Source of the DNA: Actinocrinis sp046724665
Lineage (GTDB): Bacteria > Actinomycetota > Actinomycetes > Streptomycetales > Catenulisporaceae
Assembly (NCBI GenBank): GCA_046724665.1
Contig: JBKOWZ010000087.1
Location: 1 to 9,193 of the forward strand
DNA length: 9,193 nucleotides
Direction of reading: 5' to 3'
Position numbers and translations under genes: made by a program. The notes under the pieces were generated by a model. It searched no databases. It was given only the letters and a program-made list of their open reading frames with translations, and was not told the origin of the DNA. Within the stretch, counting starts at the first letter, position 1. Each line of letters begins with the position of its first letter. Positions 1-6,649 of the stretch are shown here, piece after piece.

Positions 1-648
1 CCCAGCCACAGTTCCGCCCCCAGTTCCGGAACCAGTTTCGCCTCCGCCTTCGGCCCCGGCTCCGGCCTCAGCCCCGCCATCCGGCGCCTCATCGGCGTTG
101 GGCCTGTTAATAATCTCACCGCTCACCATGCCGCCGAGCGCCTCAGCCACCGCGCGCTCGATCATCGCGCGCGGCACCGGGTTGATCGCCGGGCCGCCGA
201 CCTCCAGCCCGAGACCGGGCTTCGTCACCACGCCGACGCCCTCGCCGCCCTCGAGTTCGATCCCTGCGCCACCGCCGCCACCCGCGCCGCCTTCCCCCCT
301 TGCTCCGCCCCCGCCGCGCGCCTCACGCCACGAGACCGTCGCGGTCAGGTGCGCTCCGTGCGTGACGTCGGGGTCGTCGCCCGCGTCCTTGACGACGACG
401 GCCTGCCAGATTCCCGGCTTCAGCTCCTCGCAGCGCTCGACGGGAAAGGTGACACGCTGTGCCCAGCGGCCGTCCTTGCCGGGCAGCGCCACCTCGACCC
501 GCTCGACCGGCTCCCCCGCGACCAGCGCGAGCACCGCCGCCTTCGCCGCCGCCGCCGAGCAGGTTCCGGTGGTCCATCCGGAGCGCAGCGCCTTGCCGCC
601 GCGCTCCTTCATGGTGCGCGGCAGGTCGGGTTCGCGAAGTTCGCCCAC
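1..648 (-). CDS. cbiD: Cobalt-precorrin-5B C1-methyltransferase CbiD, partial (C-terminus beyond window)
   Basis: CbiD transfers a methyl group from S-adenosylmethionine to C1 of the corrin ring during cobalamin synthesis. The 216 codons visible run off the left edge in frame. Family hallmarks I recognise are LRSGWTTGTCSAAAAKAA (about residues 21-38), VVKDAGDDPDVTHGA, and GVGVVTKPGL followed by GPAINPVPRAMI. Two low-complexity stretches are odd: a Gly-rich loop after VSWREAR and a Gly/Ala/Glu-rich segment after about residue 175 that continues past the edge. In the family this second position normally goes straight into a conserved strand, as far as I recall. The second stretch contains the NRP repeat described elsewhere. 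The start chosen is GTG at 648, nine bases after the cobM stop; ATG at 612 is an in-frame alternative, and neither has a strong Shine-Dalgarno sequence. The gene is the last visible member of the cob string. Identity is nearly certain; the start and the missing end are not. Confidence 0.93.
   Translation of the reverse strand, partial: MGELREPDLPRTMKERGGKALRSGWTTGTCSAAAAKAAVLALVAGEPVERVEVALPGKDGRWAQRVTFPVERCEELKPGIWQAVVVKDAGDDPDVTHGAHLTATVSWREARGGGGARGEGGAGGGGGAGIELEGGEGVGVVTKPGLGLEVGGPAINPVPRAMIERAVAEALGGMVSGEIINRPNADEAPDGGAEAGAGAEGGGETGSGTGGGTVAG
9..40. repeat. Imperfect 12-bp tandem repeat in the cbiD linker
   Basis: CAGTTCCG begins at 9 and 21, and CAGTTTCG begins at 33, giving a 12-bp period. 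On the minus strand this encodes Gly/Thr/Ser-rich four-residue units. The repeat lies in the non-conserved CbiD linker and runs toward the window edge. It looks like slippage-driven expansion of a disordered segment. Confidence 0.6.
96..110 (-). repeat. NRP repeat, copy 1 (in cbiD)
   Basis: The plus strand reads CGTTGGGCCTGTTAA. The minus strand encodes Asn-Arg-Pro-Asn (AAC AGG CCC AAC, about residues 181-184 of CbiD). The same DNA occurs at 5425-5439 and 9031-9045, in the same orientation and the same codon phase, each time in a low-complexity linker. The first 14 bases are identical to copy 3. An AT-rich TTAATAA continues on one side, which is conspicuous in DNA this rich in GC. Confidence 0.65.
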
Positions 649-657
649 GCCAGGACC

Positions 658-1512
658 CTACTTCGGCTCCCGCGCGGCGGCCTGCCGGGCGTCGGCGTCG
701 CGCAGCGCGGCGCGCGCGGCCCGGTCGGCGCGGCGGTGGCCGTGGAAGTGCCCGGGGTGGTAGAGGTGCGAGCGGGTGCCGTGCGCGCCGAGCGCCGGGC
801 CGATCAGGAACAGCGTGTGCTTCCAGAGCTTGCGCGCCTTGACGGTCTCCTCGAGCGTGCCCACGGTGCAGTGCGCCAGTTCCTCGTCCGGCCAGGTCGC
901 GCGGGACGCGACGATCACCGGCGTGTCCGGCGCGTACCCGCCGGCGAGCAGTTCCGCGGCCAGTTGGCCGGACCTTGCGGCGGACAGGAAGACGGCCATG
1001 GTCGTGCCGTGCGCGGCAAAGGCGCGGATCGACTCGCCGGGCGGCATCGGGGTCTTGCCGCCTTCCAGCCGGGTGAGGATGACGGACTGGGCGACCTCGG
1101 GAATGGTCAGCTCGCGCTGGGCGAGCGCGGCGACGGCCGAGAACGCGGAGACCCCGGGGACGATCTCGACCTCGAGGCCGAGCGCGCGGGCGCGCTCGAG
1201 CTGTTCCTGCACGGCGCCCCAGAGCGCCGGGTCGCCGGAGTGCACGCGCGCGACGTGCAAGCCTTCGGCGGCGGCCCGCTCGTAGTACGGCAGCACGCCC
1301 TCGATCGGCAGCGCGGCGGAATCGACGATCAGCGCGTCCGGGCGGGCGTGCTCCAGGATCTCCTCCTGGACGAGGCTGGAGGCCCAGATGACGATGTCCG
1401 CGGCACCGAGCGCGCGGGCGCCGCGCAGGGTGATCAGGTCGGCCGCGCCGGGGCCCGCGCCGACGAACGTCACCTTTCCGGAGGCGACCGCAGATATAGA
1501 TGCAGTGGTCAC
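658..1512 (-). CDS. cobM: Precorrin-4 (cobalt-precorrin-4) C11-methyltransferase CobM/CbiF
   Basis: This SAM-dependent tetrapyrrole methylase adds a methyl group at C11 of precorrin-4 in the cytoplasm. The 284-residue protein has the N-terminal glycine-rich VGAGPGAADLITLRGARAL motif (from about residue 17), HSGDPALWGA (91-100), PGVSAFSA (119-126), AQSVILTRLEG and a SRATWPDEE segment, all in the order expected for CobM/CbiF. A His-rich SHLYHPGHFHGHR tail follows, as I recall for actinobacterial CobM. The start is GTG at 1512, whose last two bases are shared with the cobI TGA stop (GTGA, 4-base overlap). GGAGG at 1519-1523 sits six bases upstream. This arrangement points to translational coupling with cobI. 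The usual family length is about 250-280 residues, so the protein is complete. Confidence 0.96.
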   Translation of the reverse strand: MTTASISAVASGKVTFVGAGPGAADLITLRGARALGAADIVIWASSLVQEEILEHARPDALIVDSAALPIEGVLPYYERAAAEGLHVARVHSGDPALWGAVQEQLERARALGLEVEIVPGVSAFSAVAALAQRELTIPEVAQSVILTRLEGGKTPMPPGESIRAFAAHGTTMAVFLSAARSGQLAAELLAGGYAPDTPVIVASRATWPDEELAHCTVGTLEETVKARKLWKHTLFLIGPALGAHGTRSHLYHPGHFHGHRRADRAARAALRDADARQAAAREPK

Positions 1513-2321
1513 AGGGCGCCTCCGCGTTGCCCGCGTGCCGGCGGCGCGATCAGGGTCGTGAAGTACGGCGCGGCCTCGCCGTGCGGATGGTCGCCGAGTC
1601 GGCCGATGCGCTCGGTCGGCAGGCCGAGGTCGGTGCCGAGGACCGCGCCGCCGGCTCGTCCGGAGCGTTCGACGGCCTCGGTCAGGGCGTCCAGCCGGCG
1701 GCCGCCCTTGTAGACGACGACCGTGCCCGGACCGGCGAGCGCCGCGCGGATCGCTTCAAGCGCGCGGCCCTCGTCGGGCGCGACGGCGGGCAGCAGGGTG
1801 AGCGGTTCGCCGCCTTCGGCCAGCGGCAGCGCGACGCGCGCGGCCAGATCCTGCATGGCGGTGATGCCCGGCACGGTCTGCACGCGCACGCGCGGCTCGG
1901 CATCGGCGACGGTGCGCGCGAGGTAGGCGAAGGTCGAGTAGACGTTGGGGTCGCCGAGTGTCGCGAACGCGATATGCCGGGCGCCGAGACTCGAGCCGAA
2001 CGCCTCCAGCACCGTTCTCGCGGCCTCATCCCAGGCGGCGGTGCGTGCCTCGGTCAGTCCGCCGGTGTCATCGAGGGCGAAGACGAGGCGGCGCACGTCC
2101 ACGCCCACGGACTCGCGCACGATCCGCTCCGCGCGCGACGGCTTGTCCGGCGCAGTAGTCGGTACGAATACGGCGTCGGCTTCGCGCAGCACCCGCACGG
2201 CCTTGAGCGTCAGCAGCTCGGGGTCGCCGGGGCCGACGCCGACGCCGGTCAGCCGCCAGTCCGGCGCCGCCGCCTCGGCGACCGCGGACGTGATCGCCGG
2301 GTCGATGCCTACGGCGTCCAC
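1509..2321 (-). CDS. cobI: Precorrin-2 C20-methyltransferase CobI/CbiL
   Basis: This SAM-dependent methylase acts on C20 of precorrin-2, the first committed step from uroporphyrinogen-derived precorrin-2 toward corrins. The 270-residue protein carries GVGVGPGDPELLTLKA (26-41), RAERI near 63-67, FATLGDPNVYSTF (119-131) and TVPGITAMQDLAAR (149 on), an order and wording specific to the CobI/CbiL branch of the tetrapyrrole methylases. I chose GTG at 2321 because GGAGG at 2329-2333 lies seven bases upstream and the methylase homology starts shortly after. The open frame continues far upstream inside cobB, but nothing there resembles a methylase. The gene overlaps the cobB end by 13 bases and cobM by 4. 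Whether it acts on metal-free or cobalt-loaded substrate cannot be read from sequence; CobN in the locus suggests metal-free precorrin-2. Confidence 0.96.
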   Translation of the reverse strand: MDAVGIDPAITSAVAEAAAPDWRLTGVGVGPGDPELLTLKAVRVLREADAVFVPTTAPDKPSRAERIVRESVGVDVRRLVFALDDTGGLTEARTAAWDEAARTVLEAFGSSLGARHIAFATLGDPNVYSTFAYLARTVADAEPRVRVQTVPGITAMQDLAARVALPLAEGGEPLTLLPAVAPDEGRALEAIRAALAGPGTVVVYKGGRRLDALTEAVERSGRAGGAVLGTDLGLPTERIGRLGDHPHGEAAPYFTTLIAPPARGQRGGAL

Positions 2322-3721
2322 GCGGCCGCCTCCACGATCCGGCGCGGGATCGACGGCGTGCCGGCCCAGTGCAGGTGCAGGTACGAGGCGTGGATGCGGC
2401 CCTCGACGAAGCCCTCCGCGGTCCCCTGGCCGGGATGCGCCTCGGACGCCCACAGCCACGCGGCCGACCGGCTGGCGGCCGGACGGATCGCGGTGCGGTG
2501 GAATTCGTGCCCCGCGACGCGCGTCCCGGCGTCGCACAGCACGCTGTCCATCGGCGCGACCGCTTCCCGGTAGCCGAGGGTCAGCTGCGTGGTCATCTCG
2601 GCCACGGCCGGCAGCAGGCCGCACATCGCCGCGCCGTCGAGCGATTCGGCCAGGTAGAGCAGGCCCGCGCACTCGGCCGCGATCGTGCCGCCGTCGCGTG
2701 CGAGGTTGCGCACTGCCTCGCGCAGCGACCGGTTCGCGGACAGCTCCGGCGCGTAGATCTCGGGGAAGCCGCCGCCGATGACCAGGGCCCTGGTTCCGTC
2801 GGGCAGCTTCTCGTCGCGCAAGGGGTCGAACGGCGCGACCTGCGCCCCGGCCGCCGCGAGCAGCTCGGCGTGTTCGGCGTAGGAGAAGGTGAACGCGGCG
2901 CCCGACGCGATCGCGACGACCGGCGCGCTGCCGCCGGTGGCGACTTCGCCGATCGCCCGCTGCGGGCTCCAGTCGCGCGGTGCGAGCGGCGCGGCGCCGC
3001 GCGCGATGCGTTCGACGGCGCCCACGTCGATGGACCGCGCGACCAGGTCGGCGAGGGCGTCCACGACGGCGGTGGATTCGGGTGCGCGCTCGGCGACCGG
3101 GACCAGGCCGAGGTGGCGCGAGGGCGCGGCGACGGCGTCGCTGCGGTGCAGGCTGCCGAGCACCGGCACGCCGATGCCGTCGAGCGCCTCGGTGAGGATC
3201 GTGCGGTGCCGCTCGGAGCCGACCTGGTTGAGGATCACCCCGGCCAGGCGCAGCGTCGGGTCGAAGGAGCGGAAGCCGTGCACGAGCGCCGCGACGGAGC
3301 GGCCCTGCGCGGTGGCGTCCACGACGAGGACGACCGGCGCGCCGATGAGGCGGGCGACGTGCGCGGTGGAAGCGAAGTCGCCGCGCCCGACGGCCCCGTC
3401 GTACAGGCCCATGACGCCCTCGACCACGGCCAGCTCGGCGCCGCGCGTCCCGTGCGCGAACAGGTCGCGCACCCGCTCCTCGCCGACGAGGAAGGGGTCG
3501 AGGTTGCGGCCGGCTGTCGCGGCGGTGTGCGGGCCGGAGGCGGCCAGGGCGTGGTAACCGGGGTCGATGTAGTCCGGCCCGACCTTGAACGGCGCGACCC
3601 GGCGCCCGGCGCGCGTGAACGCGGCGATCAGGCCGGTGGCGACGGTCGTCTTGCCGTGGCCCGACGCGGGCGCGGCGATCACGACGCGCGGGATGGAGCT
3701 CCCGGTCCCGGTACTGGTCAC
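2309..3721 (-). CDS. cobB: Hydrogenobyrinic/cobyrinic acid a,c-diamide synthase CobB/CbiA
   Basis: The enzyme uses glutamine and ATP to amidate the a and c carboxylates of the corrin ring, making the substrate of the CobN chelatase. The 470-residue protein has an N-terminal dethiobiotin-synthase-like domain with P-loop APASGHGKTT (17-26) and FKVGPDYIDPGYH (45 on), plus VVEGVMGLYDG. A class I glutamine amidotransferase domain follows, with GGGFPEIYAPEL, catalytic Cys351 in AAECAGLLYL, and His449/His451 in SYLHLHWAG. The start chosen is GTG at 3721, giving a GTGA overlap with the cobO stop; an immediately preceding GTG at 3724 is an equal candidate. GGGGG at 3730-3734 may serve as ribosome binding site. 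The open frame extends to 4201 but that part is the shadow of cobO. Length is normal for the family. Confidence 0.96.
   Translation of the reverse strand: MTSTGTGSSIPRVVIAAPASGHGKTTVATGLIAAFTRAGRRVAPFKVGPDYIDPGYHALAASGPHTAATAGRNLDPFLVGEERVRDLFAHGTRGAELAVVEGVMGLYDGAVGRGDFASTAHVARLIGAPVVLVVDATAQGRSVAALVHGFRSFDPTLRLAGVILNQVGSERHRTILTEALDGIGVPVLGSLHRSDAVAAPSRHLGLVPVAERAPESTAVVDALADLVARSIDVGAVERIARGAAPLAPRDWSPQRAIGEVATGGSAPVVAIASGAAFTFSYAEHAELLAAAGAQVAPFDPLRDEKLPDGTRALVIGGGFPEIYAPELSANRSLREAVRNLARDGGTIAAECAGLLYLAESLDGAAMCGLLPAVAEMTTQLTLGYREAVAPMDSVLCDAGTRVAGHEFHRTAIRPAASRSAAWLWASEAHPGQGTAEGFVEGRIHASYLHLHWAGTPSIPRRIVEAAAWTP
2329..2333 (-). promoter_or_regulatory. Ribosome binding site of cobI
   Basis: GGAGG on the minus strand lies seven bases before GTG 2321, inside the 3' end of cobB. 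It decides the cobI start in a frame that is open much further upstream. Confidence 0.7.
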
Positions 3722-4338
3722 CACTCGATCCCCCGCTGGCCCTTCTGCCCGACGTCCATCGGGTGCTTGACCTTGGTCATCTCGGTGACCAGGTCGGCGG
3801 CGTCGAGCAGTTCGGGGGCGGCGTCGCGGCCGGTGATGACCACGTGCTGGCTGCCGGGGCGGTCGGCGAGCACCTCGACGACTTCCTTGACGTCGATCCA
3901 GCCCCACTTGAGCGGGTACGTGAACTCGTCGAGCAGGTAGAGCCGGTACGTCTGCGCGGCGAGGTCCTGCTTGATCCGCTCCCACCCGGCGCGCGCGTTC
4001 TCCGCCTGCATCCCAGGGTCCGAATGCAGGTCTGCCTGGATCCAGGACCAGCCCTCGCCCATCTTGTGCCAGGCGACCGGCGCGCCCTGGCCGGTCTGCT
4101 CGTGCAGCGCGCCGAGGGTCCGGAACACCGGCTCCTCGCCGATCTTCCACTTGGCGGACTTGACGAACTGGAAGACCCCGATCGGCCAGCCGGCGTTCCA
4201 CGCGCGCAGGGCCAGCCCGAAGGCGGCGGTGGTCTTGCCCTTGCCGTGCCCGGTGTGCACGATCAGCAGCGGCTGATTGCGCCGCTGACGCGTGGTCAAG
4301 CCATCGTCGGGTACGTAAAGCGGCTGTCCTTGAGGCAC
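3718..4338 (-). CDS. cobO: Cob(I)yrinic acid a,c-diamide adenosyltransferase CobO/BtuR
   Basis: CobO transfers the 5'-deoxyadenosyl group of ATP to the reduced cobalt of corrinoids. With the start used here the protein has 206 residues. It shows the P-loop TGHGKGKTTA (29-38), FQFVKSAKW, MGEGWSW, LLDEFTYPLKWGW, HVVITGRDAP and the terminal KHPMDVGQKGQRGIEW signature of the CobA/CobO family. I prefer GTG at 4338, giving MPQGQPLYVPDDGLTTRQRRN, because that N-terminus matches the form I remember for actinobacterial CobO proteins. GAAGGG lies about nine bases upstream, and the start follows the chlD stop after a single base. ATG at 4374 would add 12 residues and overlap chlD by 35 bases without a visible Shine-Dalgarno sequence. 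The gene's TGA overlaps the cobB start. Confidence 0.95.
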   Translation of the reverse strand: MPQGQPLYVPDDGLTTRQRRNQPLLIVHTGHGKGKTTAAFGLALRAWNAGWPIGVFQFVKSAKWKIGEEPVFRTLGALHEQTGQGAPVAWHKMGEGWSWIQADLHSDPGMQAENARAGWERIKQDLAAQTYRLYLLDEFTYPLKWGWIDVKEVVEVLADRPGSQHVVITGRDAAPELLDAADLVTEMTKVKHPMDVGQKGQRGIEW

Positions 4339-4339
4339 G

Positions 4340-6598
4340 TCATGCCGCCCTTCGCAGTGAATTGTGCGCATCATGCGGTTGCCACACCGGGCCGAGGGTC
4401 GAGCGCACGGTCGCCGCGAGCTCGGTCATCGGCACGTACTGACCGTCGAGCGCGACGGCCAACTCGGCGGCCAGGCCGAGCCGTATCGGTCCGGCCTCAC
4501 AGTCCACGACGATCGACGCGACACCAGCAAGAGCGAAGTGCCCGGCGATCCGGTGCACCTCGGCCTGAACGGCGCGCACCGTAGATCCACGTGCACCCGT
4601 CGCGCGGCCGTCCGTGACGACAACGAGCAGCGGACGCCGACGCGGATCACGCAGCCGTTCGCGGCGTAGGACGTCGGCGGCTGCGGTAAGCCCGGCGGCC
4701 AGCGGTGTGCGACCCCCGGTAGGCAGCGCGCTCAACCGTGCGGCCGCGGCCTCGACCGAGCCGGTCGGCGGCAGCGCGACCTCGGCGCCATCGCCACGGA
4801 ACGTGACCATGCCCACCTTGTCGCGGCGCTGATACGCGTCAAGCAGTAGCGAGAGCACGGCCCCCTTCACGGCCGCCATGCGTGCGCGTGCGGCCATGGA
4901 GCCGGAGGCATCGACGACGAAGAGCACGAGGTTGCCCTCACGATCGCGCCGAATCGGCGTACGCAGGTCCTCGCTGCGTAGCAGCAGCGGGCCGGTAACG
5001 CGTCCACGTTCGGTCTGATGCGCGGCGGCGGCGCGTACCGTCGCCGGGACGTGCAGCGACGTCGCGCCGCCGGACTGGCCAACCTGGGGCACCTCAGCGC
5101 CGACGGTGCGCCCGCGCCCGAGCGACCGTCCGGCGGACCTGCGTCCGGGCACACCCTTGCCGACGCCGGGAACGGCATAGAGCTTCGTGCGATAGGGCTC
5201 ACCCGCCGCGACGGCGGCCTGCGTGCCACCTACTCGTGCCCGCCCCTGCGGCTGCTCATCCGCAGATTTCTCCCCCGCATTGGACGCCCGAGGCTTGAAA
5301 TCCCCCCTCGATCCCTCACGACTCGCCCCCTCGTCCCTCGATCCCTCGCGCCCCGATGCCTCATGACTCGAGCCTTCATGACTCGAGCCATCATGTGCCG
5401 TCGCCGCCGACCCGTCTCCACCTTCGATGGGCCTGTTAATTTCCTGCCCGCCACCGTTCGGCCCGCCATCCGGACCACCGTCGTCCGGCCCCTGATCGCC
5501 ATCCTCACCCTGCCCAGGCTGCTCACCCGCATCCGCCTGATCAGCGAGCGACTCGTCGAGTTTGCTCTCGTCGAGCCCCGGCGCGTCAAAGGGGTTACGC
5601 CGCCGCCGATGCGGTAACGCGAGCCGCGCGGCGTCACGCACCTCGGCCGCCGTTACGGCGGGCAGCGCGCGCCACGCCGCCAGTGCCACGGCCGCGCGCG
5701 CGGTGACCAGATCGGCGCGCATGCCGTCCACTTCGAATGCCGCGCACACTCGCGCGATCCGCTCCAGTTCCGCGTCGGGCAGCAGCACCGATCCAAGCGC
5801 CGCGCGCGCCGCGGCGATCCGCTCCCCCACCGCTTGGTCCGCAGCAGCCCACTTGGCAGCGAACGCGGCCGGGTCGGCTTCGTACGCGAGCCTGCGGCGC
5901 ACGACCTCGGCGCGCTGCTTGGGATCGCGGCTCGCGGCGACCTCGACGGTGAGCCCGAACCGGTCGAGCAGCTGCGGGCGCAGTTCGCCCTCTTCCGGGT
6001 TCATCGTGCCGACCAGGATGAAGCGCGCCGCGTGCCGCACCGACACCCCGTCCCGCTCGACGTGCGCGACACCCATCGCGGCGGCGTCCAGCAGCACATC
6101 GACCAAGTGGTCCGGCAACAGGTTGACTTCGTCTACGTAGAGCATTCCGCGGTGCGCCGCGGCCAGCAGCCCAGGCTGGAACGCGGCGACCCCACGGGTG
6201 AGCGCACGCTCCAAATCGAGCGAGCCGGTCAGACGATCCTCCGAGGCGCCCACCGGCAACTCGACCAACCGCGCGCGCCGCACGTCCGCCCGCGTGTCCG
6301 GCGCCGGTGGATGCGGGCCGTCCGGGCAGCCCGGGTCGGGGGCGGCCGGATCGCAGGCGAAGCGGCACCCGGCAACCGCCGCGACCCACGGCAGCACGGC
6401 GGCCAGTGCGCGGACGAGGGTGGACTTGGCGGTGCCCTTCTCCCCGCGGGCGAGCACCCCGCCCACGCCGGGATGGATTGCGTTGAGGATCAGCGCGAGC
6501 CGCAGGTCATCCTGGCCGAGTACGGCGGAGAACGGGAAGTGCGGATCCGCCGCGTGAGCGGAACCGGAAACCGCCGCGGTCGGTGCGGCTACGGCCAC
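4340..6598 (-). CDS. chlD: ChlD-type cobaltochelatase subunit: AAA+ domain, acidic linker, VWA domain
   Basis: This is the motor/adaptor partner of CobN; it hydrolyses ATP to drive cobalt insertion. The 752-residue protein has a BchI-like AAA+ module with Walker A GEKGTAKST (52-60), Walker B MLYVDE (152-157), sensor GTMNPEEGELRPQLLDRF (197-214) and a Cys trio at 78, 82 and 91 that might bind metal. A roughly 180-residue acidic, Gly/Ser-rich linker follows (about 338-515). The VWA domain has a MIDAS DASGS (563-567), RTP Thr631 and TDG Asp663. GTG 6598 is chosen because AGGAGG lies nine bases upstream and the upstream part of the open frame is a cobalamin riboswitch. No separate small (ChlI-like) subunit gene is visible. 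The linker contains 15-bp repeats, an NRP repeat and a G6 run (see findings). Databases often call such genes magnesium chelatase; the B12 context argues for cobalt. Confidence 0.94.
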   Translation of the reverse strand: MAVAAPTAAVSGSAHAADPHFPFSAVLGQDDLRLALILNAIHPGVGGVLARGEKGTAKSTLVRALAAVLPWVAAVAGCRFACDPAAPDPGCPDGPHPPAPDTRADVRRARLVELPVGASEDRLTGSLDLERALTRGVAAFQPGLLAAAHRGMLYVDEVNLLPDHLVDVLLDAAAMGVAHVERDGVSVRHAARFILVGTMNPEEGELRPQLLDRFGLTVEVAASRDPKQRAEVVRRRLAYEADPAAFAAKWAAADQAVGERIAAARAALGSVLLPDAELERIARVCAAFEVDGMRADLVTARAAVALAAWRALPAVTAAEVRDAARLALPHRRRRNPFDAPGLDESKLDESLADQADAGEQPGQGEDGDQGPDDGGPDGGPNGGGQEINRPIEGGDGSAATAHDGSSHEGSSHEASGREGSRDEGASREGSRGDFKPRASNAGEKSADEQPQGRARVGGTQAAVAAGEPYRTKLYAVPGVGKGVPGRRSAGRSLGRGRTVGAEVPQVGQSGGATSLHVPATVRAAAAHQTERGRVTGPLLLRSEDLRTPIRRDREGNLVLFVVDASGSMAARARMAAVKGAVLSLLLDAYQRRDKVGMVTFRGDGAEVALPPTGSVEAAAARLSALPTGGRTPLAAGLTAAADVLRRERLRDPRRRPLLVVVTDGRATGARGSTVRAVQAEVHRIAGHFALAGVASIVVDCEAGPIRLGLAAELAVALDGQYVPMTELAATVRSTLGPVWQPHDAHNSLRRAA
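5306..5395 (-). repeat. Six imperfect 15-bp (5-residue) repeats in the chlD linker
   Basis: The minus strand encodes six five-residue units: HDGSS, HEGSS, HEASG, REGSR, DEGAS, REGSR. At DNA level TCATGACTCGAGCC recurs at 5361 and 5376, and CTCGATCCCTC recurs at 5307 and 5337. The run sits between the AAA+ and VWA domains and ends directly at a run of six G (minus strand, 5307-5302). It probably arose by slippage and forms a flexible charged spacer. Confidence 0.75.
5425..5439 (-). repeat. NRP repeat, copy 2 (in chlD)
   Basis: The plus strand reads CGATGGGCCTGTTAA, one base different from the copy at 96-110. The minus strand encodes Ile-Asn-Arg-Pro-Ile, residues 387-391 of the chelatase, with AAC AGG CCC in the same phase as in the other copies. 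It lies in the acidic linker. Confidence 0.65.
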
Positions 6599-6599
6599 A

Positions 6600-6607
6600 G
6601 TGAGGTG
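6600..6607 (-). promoter_or_regulatory. CACCTCAC element between chlD Shine-Dalgarno and start: candidate riboswitch kissing partner
   Basis: The minus strand reads CACCTCAC, filling eight of the nine bases between AGGAGG (6613-6608) and GTG (6598). It is perfectly complementary to GTGAGGTG at 6801-6794 in the loop of the hairpin inserted in the riboswitch L5. In cobalamin riboswitches L5 normally kisses a loop in the expression platform, so pairing here could block ribosome entry. The complementarity is seen; the role is inferred. Confidence 0.5.
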
Positions 6608-6613
6608 CCTCCT
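6608..6613 (-). promoter_or_regulatory. Strong ribosome binding site of chlD
   Basis: The minus strand has AGGAGG (within GAAGGAGG) nine bases before GTG 6598. It places the chlD start downstream of the riboswitch and excludes the much longer open-frame start at 6796. Confidence 0.85.
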
Positions 6614-6649
6614 TCTCGCGGGAACCCACGCCCGATCGAACAGGTAACA

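Noticed and set aside
349..1713. 454-codon plus-strand open frame over cbiD and cobM
   Set aside because: It is antisense to two genes with clear family motifs, has Arg/Gly/Ala-rich composition typical of shadow frames in GC-rich DNA, and matches no family I know.
1500..2573. 357-codon plus-strand open frame antisense to cobI
   Set aside because: It is the opposite strand of a well-supported methylase and contains no recognisable motif.
2322..2672. Extended cobI frame up to 2672
   Set aside because: The extra residues are a shadow of the cobB amidotransferase domain. GTG 2321 has a well-placed GGAGG.
2369..3940. 523-codon plus-strand open frame antisense to cobB
   Set aside because: It covers cobB and the end of cobO, both certain, and its composition (Arg, Gly, Ala, Asp) is that of a mirrored GC-rich codon pattern.
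3722..4201. Extended cobB frame up to 4201
   Set aside because: This part overlaps cobO completely and has no similarity to CobB, whose P-loop begins right after GTG 3721.
4339..4343. ATG at 4343 overlapping the chlD TGA as a cobO start
   Set aside because: The ATGA overlap looks attractive, but this ATG is not in the cobO reading frame.
5634..6389. 251-codon minus-strand frame within chlD
   Set aside because: Out-of-frame shadow of the AAA+ domain with Arg/Gly-rich composition and no domain of its own.
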